The notes beneath the pieces are model-generated. The model worked only from the letters and a program-made list of their open reading frames with translations, was not told the DNA's origin and ran no database searches. Shown piece by piece: positions 1 to 6,545 of a stretch of DNA of 12,424 bases; position 1 is the first letter of the stretch; each line of letters begins with the position of its first letter. Made by a program: the position numbers and the translations under genes. Source of the DNA: an uncultured Bacilli bacterium (GTDB taxonomy: Bacteria; Bacillota_I; Bacilli_A; RF39; UBA660); contig CAKPAK010000046.1 in assembly GCA_934132915.1 (NCBI GenBank), forward strand, positions 1 through 12,424. Reading direction: 5' to 3'.

Positions 1-1
1 A

Positions 2-64
2 AGTAATGAAAATCATTGTGAGATGGGAAAATTTAGTCCTACTTGTGATAAGTTATTGGGGTGA
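2..64 (+). CDS. C-terminal end of an upstream gene (partial, cut by window edge)
   Basis: Reading from base 2, 20 sense codons run to a TGA at 62-64. The decoded end is SNENHCEMGKFSPTCDKLLG. Codon choice (agt, aat, tgt, cct, act, gat, ending in T or A) matches the other genes here. The competing frame, from an ATG at base 6, needs rarer codons such as atc, gtc, cta and ata. The stop lies 4 nt before the ATG at 69, typical operon spacing, and its bases overlap the ribosome site of the next gene. Two Cys residues are visible. Too little remains to name a family. This is an inference from frame quality and spacing. Confidence 0.4.
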   Translation, partial: SNENHCEMGKFSPTCDKLLG

Positions 65-68
65 TGTG

Positions 69-737
69 ATGAAATATCAATATTTTTTACTGATGTTTAT
101 TGCTTTATTTTTGAATTTATCTCCTGTTTTGGCTTTAGACTGTTCTAATCAAGAGGAGATTGAAAAATATCGGGTTTTAGCGAAGAATGTGGAGATTAAG
201 TACAATTATATTTCTGATTCTAGCCAGATTGATCAAAGTAAATTGATTCGACAATCGTCTGTTCTTTCTGACGATATTTATCAAGTTAGTGTTAATGGAC
301 TTGTTTCAGGATTATTTTTGATGGATGATGATTATAATCGTTTTGATGGGGATGATAATCAAGGGATTACTTTTTATGCTAAAGCAGGGACTCTTAATTT
401 TAAAGTGTTTTTGAGTCAATGTAATACGAATTATTTTAGAATTGTATCTGCTACTTTACCTAAATATAATCATTATTCACAATCCGATTTGTGTCAGTCT
501 CTTCGGGATTATCATTTGGATTTTTGCGGAGAGTGGTATCAGGGAGATATGAGCATGGATTTGCTTTTAGAGAAGGCTGGTCCCTATTTGGATCAGATGA
601 GTGATGATGAAGAGCAAAGTTCTATTTTATCTTTTGTTCGCCAGCATATTTTTTGGTTTGCTGGCGGTGGAGTTGTTTTGTTATTGTTGATTTTGTTTTT
701 GATTATTCGTTATCGAAAAAGATATATTTTAGATTAG
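69..737 (+). CDS. Secreted, membrane-anchored surface protein of unknown function
   Basis: A 222-residue protein with an N-terminal signal peptide (hydrophobic residues about 5-20, SPI-like site after VLA before LDC). An extracellular region of about 165 residues follows, then one membrane segment near residues 195-215, ending in a basic tail (RYRKRY). This predicts an outside ectodomain anchored by its C-terminus. Besides the Cys just after the signal peptide, three Cys lie in the ectodomain (SQCNTN, SDLCQS, LDFCGE), so disulfides are possible. A lipoprotein is unlikely because Asp sits before the first Cys. The in-frame ATG at base 6 is possible, but the ATG at 69 has a GGGGTGA ribosome site at 58-64 and starts a much better signal peptide. 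It sits before the pilus promoter and may belong to the upstream operon. I do not recognise a named family; by eye it recalls small surface proteins with beta-rich domains in gut Bacilli. Confidence 0.75.
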   Translation: MKYQYFLLMFIALFLNLSPVLALDCSNQEEIEKYRVLAKNVEIKYNYISDSSQIDQSKLIRQSSVLSDDIYQVSVNGLVSGLFLMDDDYNRFDGDDNQGITFYAKAGTLNFKVFLSQCNTNYFRIVSATLPKYNHYSQSDLCQSLRDYHLDFCGEWYQGDMSMDLLLEKAGPYLDQMSDDEEQSSILSFVRQHIFWFAGGGVVLLLLILFLIIRYRKRYILD

Positions 738-808
738 CAAAGTGACTTTTATGAATTTTCTATTTCAGTATTTTGATTTTAAAACTACTTTTATTTTTTT
801 GGAAATAA

Positions 809-817
809 TGGTATGAT
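809..817 (+). promoter_or_regulatory. Extended -10 promoter for the pilus operon
   Basis: TGG followed by TATGAT (812-817) fits an extended -10 element (TGnTATAAT, one mismatch). With a 17-bp spacer the -35 position (789-794, TTTTAT) is poor, as is common when TGn is present. Transcription would start near 824, leaving a leader of about 33 nt before the ATG at 857. The interval 738-808 contains no convincing terminator hairpin, so read-through from upstream is possible. Confidence 0.55.
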
Positions 818-856
818 ATGTTTATAGTAGATGTCCTTAGGTGAGGTGGTATAGAG

Positions 857-1339
857 ATGAAGTATGCTTATTTGAGTTTAAGTATGGTATTGATTGGACT
901 AATGGGTTTGTCTTTTATTACTATGTTTCAAAATGTTACGGTAAATAATGAAGCGGAATATTATGTTTTGAAAGAGTCGGTTGAGGCTGCGATGTACGAG
1001 TCAGTCGATATGGGTTATTTTCGAGATACAGGCTGTATAAAAATTTTGGAAGAAAAGTTTGTTGCCAATTGTACTAGAAGATTTTTTGCGAATATTACAG
1101 GGATTGGCAAGGGGTATACTTTAGAATTTTATGATATTATGGAAAGTCCTCCTAAGGTAAGTGTTATTGCTAAGAGTAAAACAAGTACTTATACTTTGAT
1201 GTCTGGTGATGGATTGAAAACAGATGATAATGGAAACTTAGATGTTAATGATAGTTTCCATACAGAGAGTATGGATTTTGATATTACTAATCGGATCAGT
1301 GGTATTTTAGAAGTGAAGGTTCCAAATGCTTGCAATTAA
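857..1339 (+). CDS. Minor-pilin/TadE-like single-pass membrane protein, first gene of Tad operon
   Basis: A 160-residue protein with one N-terminal hydrophobic segment (about 4-24) followed by a helical stretch (NEAEYYVLKESVEAAMYESV) and a mainly polar extracytoplasmic domain. An N-terminal helix continuing into a TM segment and then a compact domain is the usual layout of TadE/TadF pseudopilins, and 'ayy.LkEsve.A' resembles the post-TM helix of that group. Cys60 and Cys72 are spaced for a possible disulfide, and a third Cys is next to last. The start is backed by GAGGTGG at 842-848. It is separated from the CpaB-like gene by only 27 nt. The assignment rests on layout and operon position, not on a diagnostic motif; it could also be an unrelated accessory membrane protein of the pilus. 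Confidence 0.6.
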   Translation: MKYAYLSLSMVLIGLMGLSFITMFQNVTVNNEAEYYVLKESVEAAMYESVDMGYFRDTGCIKILEEKFVANCTRRFFANITGIGKGYTLEFYDIMESPPKVSVIAKSKTSTYTLMSGDGLKTDDNGNLDVNDSFHTESMDFDITNRISGILEVKVPNACN

Positions 1340-1366
1340 ATTATAGGGAAAGGAGAATGATGAAAA

Positions 1367-2188
1367 ATGCAAAATTCGTTAAAGAAGTTTCTTAGTAATA
1401 AGAATACGGTTACAATTTTAGGGGTGTTATTGTGTGTGGTTGTATTGTATATTGGTTATCAAACTAGAATTAATCAAAGAGTGGCGTTGACTAAAGTTGC
1501 CTATGCGAATCAAGAAATAGCACCTCGTACTAAAATTACTGCTGACATGATTAGCGTTATGAATGTTCCGGCTTCATTTTTGGTTGGTAGTTATTATAAA
1601 AATGCTGAGGATATTACGGGGAAATATTCACAGTATAATACTAAAATAATTGAGGGGAGTTTATTTTATACTGATTTGGTAACAGATGCTTCTAATTTAC
1701 CTAGTTCAGCTTTCTTAAATGCTAAAGAAAATGAAACGGTAGTTAGTTATAAGGTCAATATGGATTCTACTTATGCCAATAGTATGAAACCTAATGATAT
1801 TATTAATATTTATTTTAAGGCTAAAAGTGATGATGGGACAATCATGTTTGGAAAATTTATTAGTAATGTTAAGATTTTAGATGTTAAAGATTCTGAAGGG
1901 AAGCATGTATTTGAAGATGGGGCGGATGCTAGAACACCAGCATATATGATGTTTGCTTTGCCTGAAGATATGCATTTATTGTTTAGAAAAGCAATTTATT
2001 TATCGGATAGCTATGAAGTAGAATTAATTTTGGTTCCTAATACGCAGGAGATTAAAAAAGAAGATGTTGTTTATGTAAGTAGTCAAGATATTCAAAACTT
2101 TATTAATGATAAGACAAAAATGGTATCGGTAGATGAAATTACGACTTCTACGAATGATAAAGTTCAAACAGATGATAAAAATAATTAA
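1367..2188 (+). CDS. cpaB: CpaB/RcpC-like Tad pilus assembly protein with SAF domain
   Basis: A 273-residue protein with a cytoplasmic N-terminus, a single TM segment (about 14-31) and an extracytoplasmic remainder. Residues about 43-105 read as a SAF domain (VAYANQEIAPRTKITADMI is the 'A..dI..Gt.It.dml' pattern). Residues about 120-240 fit the RcpC/CpaB domain, with the VSYKVN and 'MKPNDIINIYF' stretches matching its 'pGD.Vdv' strand. The tail is charged and Asn/Asp-rich. In diderm bacteria CpaB supports the secretin; here, without one, it may bridge the platform to the cell wall (inference). The ribosome site AAGGAG (1350-1355) is rather far from the ATG at 1367 but well placed for out-of-frame ATGs at 1357 and 1360. 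The TadA gene follows after 12 nt. Confidence 0.82.
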   Translation: MQNSLKKFLSNKNTVTILGVLLCVVVLYIGYQTRINQRVALTKVAYANQEIAPRTKITADMISVMNVPASFLVGSYYKNAEDITGKYSQYNTKIIEGSLFYTDLVTDASNLPSSAFLNAKENETVVSYKVNMDSTYANSMKPNDIINIYFKAKSDDGTIMFGKFISNVKILDVKDSEGKHVFEDGADARTPAYMMFALPEDMHLLFRKAIYLSDSYEVELILVPNTQEIKKEDVVYVSSQDIQNFINDKTKMVSVDEITTSTNDKVQTDDKNN

Positions 2189-2200
2189 TCGGGTGATGAG

Positions 2201-3709
2201 ATGAAGAATGAATTTACACAAGTTGATTTTGGTCCTATTCAAGAATATTTGAATAATGATGATATTACAGATATTTCCTATAGTAATGGAGGGCAAGTTT
2301 GGCTTAAGAGTTTGTCTAAAGGGGTTTATCGTGTTGAGAATCCGGCGGTGAATAATGCTTTTATGGAAAAAATGGCTTTTCAGTGTGCAAATTCGATGGG
2401 CAAGTCGTTTAATATGGCTAATCCATTCTTGGATGCTGAGAGTGCTGAACTTCGTATGAATTTTGTGCATGATTCTATTGCTAGGAATGGGATTGCTGTA
2501 CTTATTCGTAAAACTCCCGCTAAAATTCGGTTGGAGAAAGATAAGATTATTAAAGAAGATTATATTCGACTAGATATTCACGATTTTATTTTAAAATGTG
2601 TTGAAGGGCATTGTAATATTATTGTTAGTGGAGAGACGGGTAGTGGTAAAACTGAGTTTGTTAAATATATGGCTGCTCATACAAAGTATGATGAAAAAAT
2701 TATTACTATTGAAGATACTTTGGAACTTCACTTGGATAGAATCTTTCCTGAGCGTGATATTGTTGCGATGAAGACAAATAATATTGCGAGTTATGCTGAT
2801 GTTTTAGTTACTTGTATGAGACAAAATCCTAGATGGATATTACTTTCTGAGGTACGTAGTGCTGAGGCTGTTATGGCTGTCCGAGATTCTATTTCTTCTG
2901 GGCATAATATTTTGTCTACAATTCATGCGGATAAAGCTGAATCGATTCCTAATCGGTTGTATAGTTTATTGGAATCTAGTATTGATATGGATCAATTTTT
3001 GAGAAGTATCCATCGTTATGTTCAATTAGGGGTTCATATTAAAGGATATTATAGTAAGGAACTGCAAAGGTTTAAGCGAGAGGTTGCTGAAGTCGTTGAA
3101 TTTTATGTTACAGATGATAATAAACCGGAATATCGAATTATTTATAAGAGAACTCCTGATGGGAAGATGGAGATTCATAATCCTTCCAAATATTTAATTG
3201 ATTATTTAGAAAGCCAAGGTGTCATTATGGCTCCAGATATTTTGGTGAAAGAAGAATTTAAAGTTCCTGTTCAGGAAAATAATCCTGTTTCTTCTTTAAG
3301 TCAACAGAATTATCAACAGACTGTTGTTCCCAAAACGCCAATTTCTCCTTTAACTGCTAGTTCTGTTCAGAGAGAAAATAATTATAATGTTTCTGCTAAT
3401 CCTGTTCAATATGCTAATCCGTCTTCTGTAAATTCTAATTTAAATTATCAAAGTCAGAACTATTCTCAACCTTCTGTAAATTCTAATTTAAATTATCAAA
3501 GTCAGAACTATTCCCAACCTGTTGATCCGTCTTTGCGTTCGTTGATGGGGAATAGGAATGACGCTATTTCTCCGCAAATGGTGAAATCGGTAACTACGGT
3601 GCCAAATTCTTCCATGAATTCTCAAAATAATTTTACTCAAGCAAATAAGGGTATTGTTAATTCTAATCAAATGGTGTATAATTATCCTAGTAATAGTAGT
3701 GGGAATTGA
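2201..3709 (+). CDS. tadA: TadA/CpaF-family pilus assembly ATPase with added Asn/Gln-rich tail
   Basis: This is the motor ATPase (type II/IV secretion, VirB11-like) that powers pilus assembly at the cytoplasmic face of the platform. The N-terminal domain (about 1-115) begins with the family pattern 'DITDISYSNGGQVWLKSL'. The catalytic domain shows Walker A GETGSGKT (144-151), the Asp box ITIEDTLEL (168-176), Walker B ILLSEVR with Glu217, and the His box LSTIHADKAESIPNRL (238-253). The core ends near residue 345. Residues about 351-502 are a low-complexity tail rich in Asn, Gln, Ser, Pro and Tyr, not part of the usual fold, with a perfect 16-residue tandem repeat (409-424 and 425-440). The start at 2201 has GGGTGAT just upstream. 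The TGA stop (3707-3709) touches the ribosome site of the TadB-like gene. All catalytic motifs are intact, so an active ATPase is expected. Confidence 0.95.
   Translation: MKNEFTQVDFGPIQEYLNNDDITDISYSNGGQVWLKSLSKGVYRVENPAVNNAFMEKMAFQCANSMGKSFNMANPFLDAESAELRMNFVHDSIARNGIAVLIRKTPAKIRLEKDKIIKEDYIRLDIHDFILKCVEGHCNIIVSGETGSGKTEFVKYMAAHTKYDEKIITIEDTLELHLDRIFPERDIVAMKTNNIASYADVLVTCMRQNPRWILLSEVRSAEAVMAVRDSISSGHNILSTIHADKAESIPNRLYSLLESSIDMDQFLRSIHRYVQLGVHIKGYYSKELQRFKREVAEVVEFYVTDDNKPEYRIIYKRTPDGKMEIHNPSKYLIDYLESQGVIMAPDILVKEEFKVPVQENNPVSSLSQQNYQQTVVPKTPISPLTASSVQRENNYNVSANPVQYANPSSVNSNLNYQSQNYSQPSVNSNLNYQSQNYSQPVDPSLRSLMGNRNDAISPQMVKSVTTVPNSSMNSQNNFTQANKGIVNSNQMVYNYPSNSSGN
3425..3520 (+). repeat. 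Two 48-bp tandem repeats inside the ATPase tail
   Basis: Units 3425-3472 and 3473-3520 are head-to-tail copies differing at one base (T3466 against C3514, a silent Ser codon change). Each encodes the 16 residues SVNSNLNYQSQNYSQP. Near-identity at synonymous sites points to a recent in-frame duplication or ongoing slippage/recombination. Confidence 0.97.
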
Positions 3710-3714
3710 GGTGG
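3708..3714 (+). promoter_or_regulatory. Ribosome site that fixes a TTG start for the TadB-like gene
   Basis: GAGGTGG lies 6 nt before TTG at 3721. The longer reading, from TTG at 3706, would place the ribosome site inside the coding region and leave no site upstream of it. Confidence 0.7.
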
Positions 3715-3720
3715 TTTTTC

Positions 3721-4614
3721 TTGGAAATTGTTATTATAGGTGTTATTCTTGTTTTTATTGTTACATATCGTGCTAGTACCGGTAGTGGAGTTTATAAATT
3801 TGTTAATGAACAGGCTAATCGTTTATACAATAAATATGCGCCTTATTCTTACAAAGAGATGCGTAAAAAGATTAAAGCTTTAGGTCTTGATTATACTCCT
3901 AGACAATACTTTATGCAGATTATTCTTTTTGCAGGGATAGCTGCTGCTGTTGGTTACTTGTATTTTTATAATTTAATTGTTTCTTTGATTTATGCTGTTA
4001 TTGCGGTTGCATTTATTCCTTACATTACTTATTTGCGTTCAAAAAGACAGTATAGTGAGTTTATTTTTGAGCAAATTCAGGTTTATGTGACAAATACTAT
4101 TATGGAATTTGCAACTACACAGGCTTTTATTAAATCGTTGGAGGGTGTTGTTGAATCTGGTATTTTAGAGGATCCGGTGTTGTCTGATGTAAAAACGATG
4201 ATTGCCTTATCTTATGAAAAAGGAGATATTAATGATTCTATTGCTTATATGAATACTAAGTATCCATTCTTTATGGTAAAAAATATGCATCAATTATTTT
4301 TACAAGTTACTAAAGAAGGAGCTAAAGATACGGAAGAGACATTTGATAATATGTTGACGGATATTGATGCTTTGGTTGAAGGGGTTTATCGAGATAGAAT
4401 GGATAGGGCTAATTTCCATAAGCAATTTTTGATTTTTGGTGTTGCTTTATATGGAATTGTTATGTTGATTCAACTATTGCTTGGTGTTTCTTCTTATATT
4501 GCTATGCTTGATAATAAAATTCTTGTTTTTATGCTTCACTTTTTGGTTATTGAGAATACATTATTTCTTTTAAAAGGGGAAAAATATTATAATGAGAATG
4601 TAGGTGCTGAGTAA
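3721..4614 (+). CDS. tadB: TadB-like inner-membrane platform protein (GspF/T2SSF fold)
   Basis: A 297-residue membrane protein forming half of the pilus platform on which the ATPase acts. Predicted TM segments lie at about 2-15, 64-81, 84-103, 236-256 and 266-285. The cytoplasmic helical region between them (about 105-230, including 'SEFIFEQIQVYVTNTIMEF' and 'LFLQVTKEGAKDTEETFD') corresponds to the T2SSF domain. The start is taken as TTG at 3721 from the well-placed GAGGTGG, giving MEIVIIGV and a clean first TM segment. The gene ends in TAATG, sharing one base with the next gene, so the two partners are probably translated in a coupled way. TadB and TadC are paralogues, and the naming here follows gene order. 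Confidence 0.85.
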   Translation: MEIVIIGVILVFIVTYRASTGSGVYKFVNEQANRLYNKYAPYSYKEMRKKIKALGLDYTPRQYFMQIILFAGIAAAVGYLYFYNLIVSLIYAVIAVAFIPYITYLRSKRQYSEFIFEQIQVYVTNTIMEFATTQAFIKSLEGVVESGILEDPVLSDVKTMIALSYEKGDINDSIAYMNTKYPFFMVKNMHQLFLQVTKEGAKDTEETFDNMLTDIDALVEGVYRDRMDRANFHKQFLIFGVALYGIVMLIQLLLGVSSYIAMLDNKILVFMLHFLVIENTLFLLKGEKYYNENVGAE

Positions 4615-5411
4615 TGTTTATTGAGATTTTTATTGTTGGTGTAATTATTTTATTTCTTTTCTTTTATACAGGAAGGATTAGTTCTGGAAAATTTGTTGCT
4701 GATAACAAAGATTTATTTTTACTTTTAAAAGAAAGTGATTATGATTTCTTACTTTATTCCAAATATGGGGACAAGGTTTATGATCCCAATCAAGTGTTTA
4801 TGAAGAGAATTCGTAATGGAGTATTGGTAACCGTTTTATTTATTTTTGTATTTATTTCTGATTTATCCTTTATTAATATTATGTTTGGACTGATTTGTGG
4901 GTTCGTTGCTTTTAAGTCTCAGTATATGAGTTTGAAGAGTTTTTATCGACAGCACTTGAACGAAGTTGATTCTTTGCTTCCTTATTATTTAAAAGGATTA
5001 GAAGTATTAATTCAACATTATACTGTTCCTGTTGCGCTTGCTCGTAGTATTGAGGATGCTCCAGAGGTTTTTAAGCCTGGACTTAAGGCTATGGTGGCAA
5101 AAATTGAGGCTGGTGATGCTTCTGTTCAACCTTATATGGATTTTGCCGCTATGTATCCTGTTCGTGATTCTGTACGAATGATGAGGCTACTTTATCGTTT
5201 AGGTTTGGGGGAGCAGGAGAAGAAGCATGCGCAGTTGATTGCTTTTTCCAAAAGTGTTTCTGCATTACAACAAAAAGCAAGAGAGCAAAAATATAAAAAT
5301 CGATTGGACAAGATGGAAAGTATGACAATGGTTATGTTAGTTTGTACTGGTGGTGGAGGTATGATTTTACTTGTTGCATCAATGTTGATGTCATTTTCAA
5401 ATATTGTTTAA
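4614..5411 (+). CDS. tadC: TadC-like inner-membrane platform protein (GspF/T2SSF fold)
   Basis: A 265-residue membrane protein and second platform subunit. TM segments are predicted at about 3-18, 67-82, 85-101 and 238-262. The cytoplasmic portion (about 105-235) carries the T2SSF-type helices ('LNEVDSLLPYYLKGLEVLI', 'VALARSIEDAPEVFKPGLK') and ends in a basic, Gln-rich helix (SALQQKAREQKYKNR) before the last TM. The last TM contains an unusual CTGGGGM run that could allow tight helix packing. The ATG overlaps the preceding TAA by one base. The 40-nt gap after the gene carries the strong ribosome site of the pilin gene. Confidence 0.83.
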   Translation: MFIEIFIVGVIILFLFFYTGRISSGKFVADNKDLFLLLKESDYDFLLYSKYGDKVYDPNQVFMKRIRNGVLVTVLFIFVFISDLSFINIMFGLICGFVAFKSQYMSLKSFYRQHLNEVDSLLPYYLKGLEVLIQHYTVPVALARSIEDAPEVFKPGLKAMVAKIEAGDASVQPYMDFAAMYPVRDSVRMMRLLYRLGLGEQEKKHAQLIAFSKSVSALQQKAREQKYKNRLDKMESMTMVMLVCTGGGGMILLVASMLMSFSNIV

Positions 5412-5451
5412 AATAAATTTCGTTATTTTCAATTAAAGGAGGTGAGGATTT

Positions 5452-5592
5452 ATGAAAGAATCTACAGGTGAATTAAGTATGGTTGTTGTGACTATTTTGG
5501 CGATAGCATTAATTGCTGGTGTAGTTAGATTTTTGGTACCACTAGCTCAAGACTTTGTCGCAAGTAAGTGGTCAAATATTACTCAGCAGTAA
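5452..5592 (+). CDS. flp: Flp-type major pilin (class IVb/Tad), 46 residues
   Basis: A very short ORF with the strongest ribosome site in the window (AAAGGAGGTGAGG, 5435-5447), as expected for an abundant structural subunit. The protein begins MKESTGELSMVVVTILAIAL: a short polar leader, a Gly at residue 6, then a continuous hydrophobic helix to about residue 32 and a polar C-terminal end. This matches small Flp pilins, which are cut after a Gly and packed by the hydrophobic helix. Cleavage would be G6/E7. The Glu then sits at +1 instead of the usual +5, and the Glu-Tyr pair of classical Flp pilins is absent, so the exact processing site is uncertain. Its position between the platform genes and the TadE/F-like genes fits. 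The prepilin peptidase must be encoded outside the window. Confidence 0.82.
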   Translation: MKESTGELSMVVVTILAIALIAGVVRFLVPLAQDFVASKWSNITQQ

Positions 5593-5637
5593 GGATGATT
5601 TTGTAAATGCTCATTAATAATAAGGAGTTGATAGGTT

Positions 5638-6069
5638 ATGAGGGATGCATTTGGCAGTACTTTTATGTTTCGGTTGATAATCATATTTATTGTTTTTTAT
5701 GTGTCTTTCATGACTATTGCTGTTTGTTATGCGAAGGTGTTTCGGATTAAGAATGGTATTATTGATATTTTGGAACAAAATCAATACAATTATGCAAATA
5801 ATACTTCTGTTCAAAATATTGTTTATGGTAAGGTTGATGCTTATTTAAGTAGTTTTGCCTATGATTATTCTGATAATCAAGATATTCAAAAGTTGTGTAA
5901 ACAGGATGATGGAAAACTTTCTAATAATGGTGCATGTATAATCCCTATTAAAAGTGGAGAAAATGTCTATTATCGCGTAAAGGTTTACTTGGTTATTACT
6001 TTTCCTGTGTTTAGTCGTAATTTTATTATTCCCGTTAGTGGAGAAACTGAAACTATAGCTTTTGATTAG
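5638..6069 (+). CDS. TadE/TadF-like pseudopilin, copy 1
   Basis: A 143-residue protein with a 6-residue leader (MRDAFG), one TM helix (about 8-32), a basic stop (AKVFRIKN) and an extracytoplasmic domain. Cys87 and Cys100 may form a disulfide, and another Cys (30) lies at the end of the TM. The C-terminal half shares 'YYrVkvYlVitFPvF...IIPvSGET' with the next gene. Leader, TM helix and small domain are the TadE/TadF pattern: minor pilins that prime or cap the fibre. The Gly before Ser-Thr-Phe is a candidate prepilin cleavage point (inference). AAGGAG at 5622-5627 supports the ATG at 5638. The next gene starts 20 nt downstream. Confidence 0.75.
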   Translation: MRDAFGSTFMFRLIIIFIVFYVSFMTIAVCYAKVFRIKNGIIDILEQNQYNYANNTSVQNIVYGKVDAYLSSFAYDYSDNQDIQKLCKQDDGKLSNNGACIIPIKSGENVYYRVKVYLVITFPVFSRNFIIPVSGETETIAFD

Positions 6070-6089
6070 TTATTTTAGGTGGTGATATT

Positions 6090-6545
6090 ATGAAAGATGC
6101 CTTTGGAGGTACTTTTATTTTATATATTATGCTTGTCTTTTTTGTTATTTTTATTTGTTTTTTAACCGTTTCTATTAATTTTGCAAAAGCATTTCGAATA
6201 AAGAATGACATTGTTAACATGTTAGAACGGAAAGAGGTAAAAACAATTGATAATACAACGGTTGATGAAATTGATAAGTATTTGCATGATATTGGCTATA
6301 GTTATACGAATATGAAAAGTAGGGGAGTATGTACTGATGTTGATGGCGGAGAGACTTTAACACTTAGAGGAGTTTGTGTGAAATCTTATCGTGGAAAAAA
6401 TGATACTACTGGGTATGTTTATTATAAAGTTACGACTTATATTGTTATGGATTTTCCTATCTTCCATTGGGGAGGAGTTATTCCTATTAGTGGTGAGACA
6501 AAGTTGATTAATGATGTAAATCCATTTGTCAGGGAGGGCCTATGA
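6090..6545 (+). CDS. TadE/TadF-like pseudopilin, copy 2
   Basis: A 151-residue paralogue of the preceding gene: MKDAFGGTF leader, TM helix (about 8-30), AKAFRIKND after the TM, a Cys pair (81 and 96) in the middle, and 'YYKVTTYIVMDFPIF' followed by 'IPISGETK' near the end. The last 10 residues extend beyond the shared region. AGGTGGTGA at 6077-6085 gives the ribosome site. The stop overlaps the next start in ATGA (6542-6545), so translation is probably coupled to the TadZ-like gene. Two related but clearly diverged copies suggest a pseudopilin pair, as TadE with TadF in other systems. Which is which cannot be told from sequence. Confidence 0.75.
   Translation: MKDAFGGTFILYIMLVFFVIFICFLTVSINFAKAFRIKNDIVNMLERKEVKTIDNTTVDEIDKYLHDIGYSYTNMKSRGVCTDVDGGETLTLRGVCVKSYRGKNDTTGYVYYKVTTYIVMDFPIFHWGGVIPISGETKLINDVNPFVREGL

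Noticed and set aside
6..68. Longer N-terminus for the first surface protein
   Set aside because: Would add 21 residues before a good signal peptide, uses atypical codons, and overlaps what looks like the end of an upstream gene.
738..808. Possible terminator after the surface-protein gene
   Set aside because: AAAGTGACTTT is symmetric but leaves no loop, and no other stem with a T run is seen.
2024..2470. Minus-strand ORF of 148 codons across the cpaB/tadA junction
   Set aside because: Shadow of two well-supported plus-strand genes; Ile/Asn/His-rich translation with no ribosome site or domain.
5614..5814. Minus-strand ORF opposite the first TadE/F-like gene
   Set aside because: Antisense to a TM-helix coding region, with no supporting start or neighbour.
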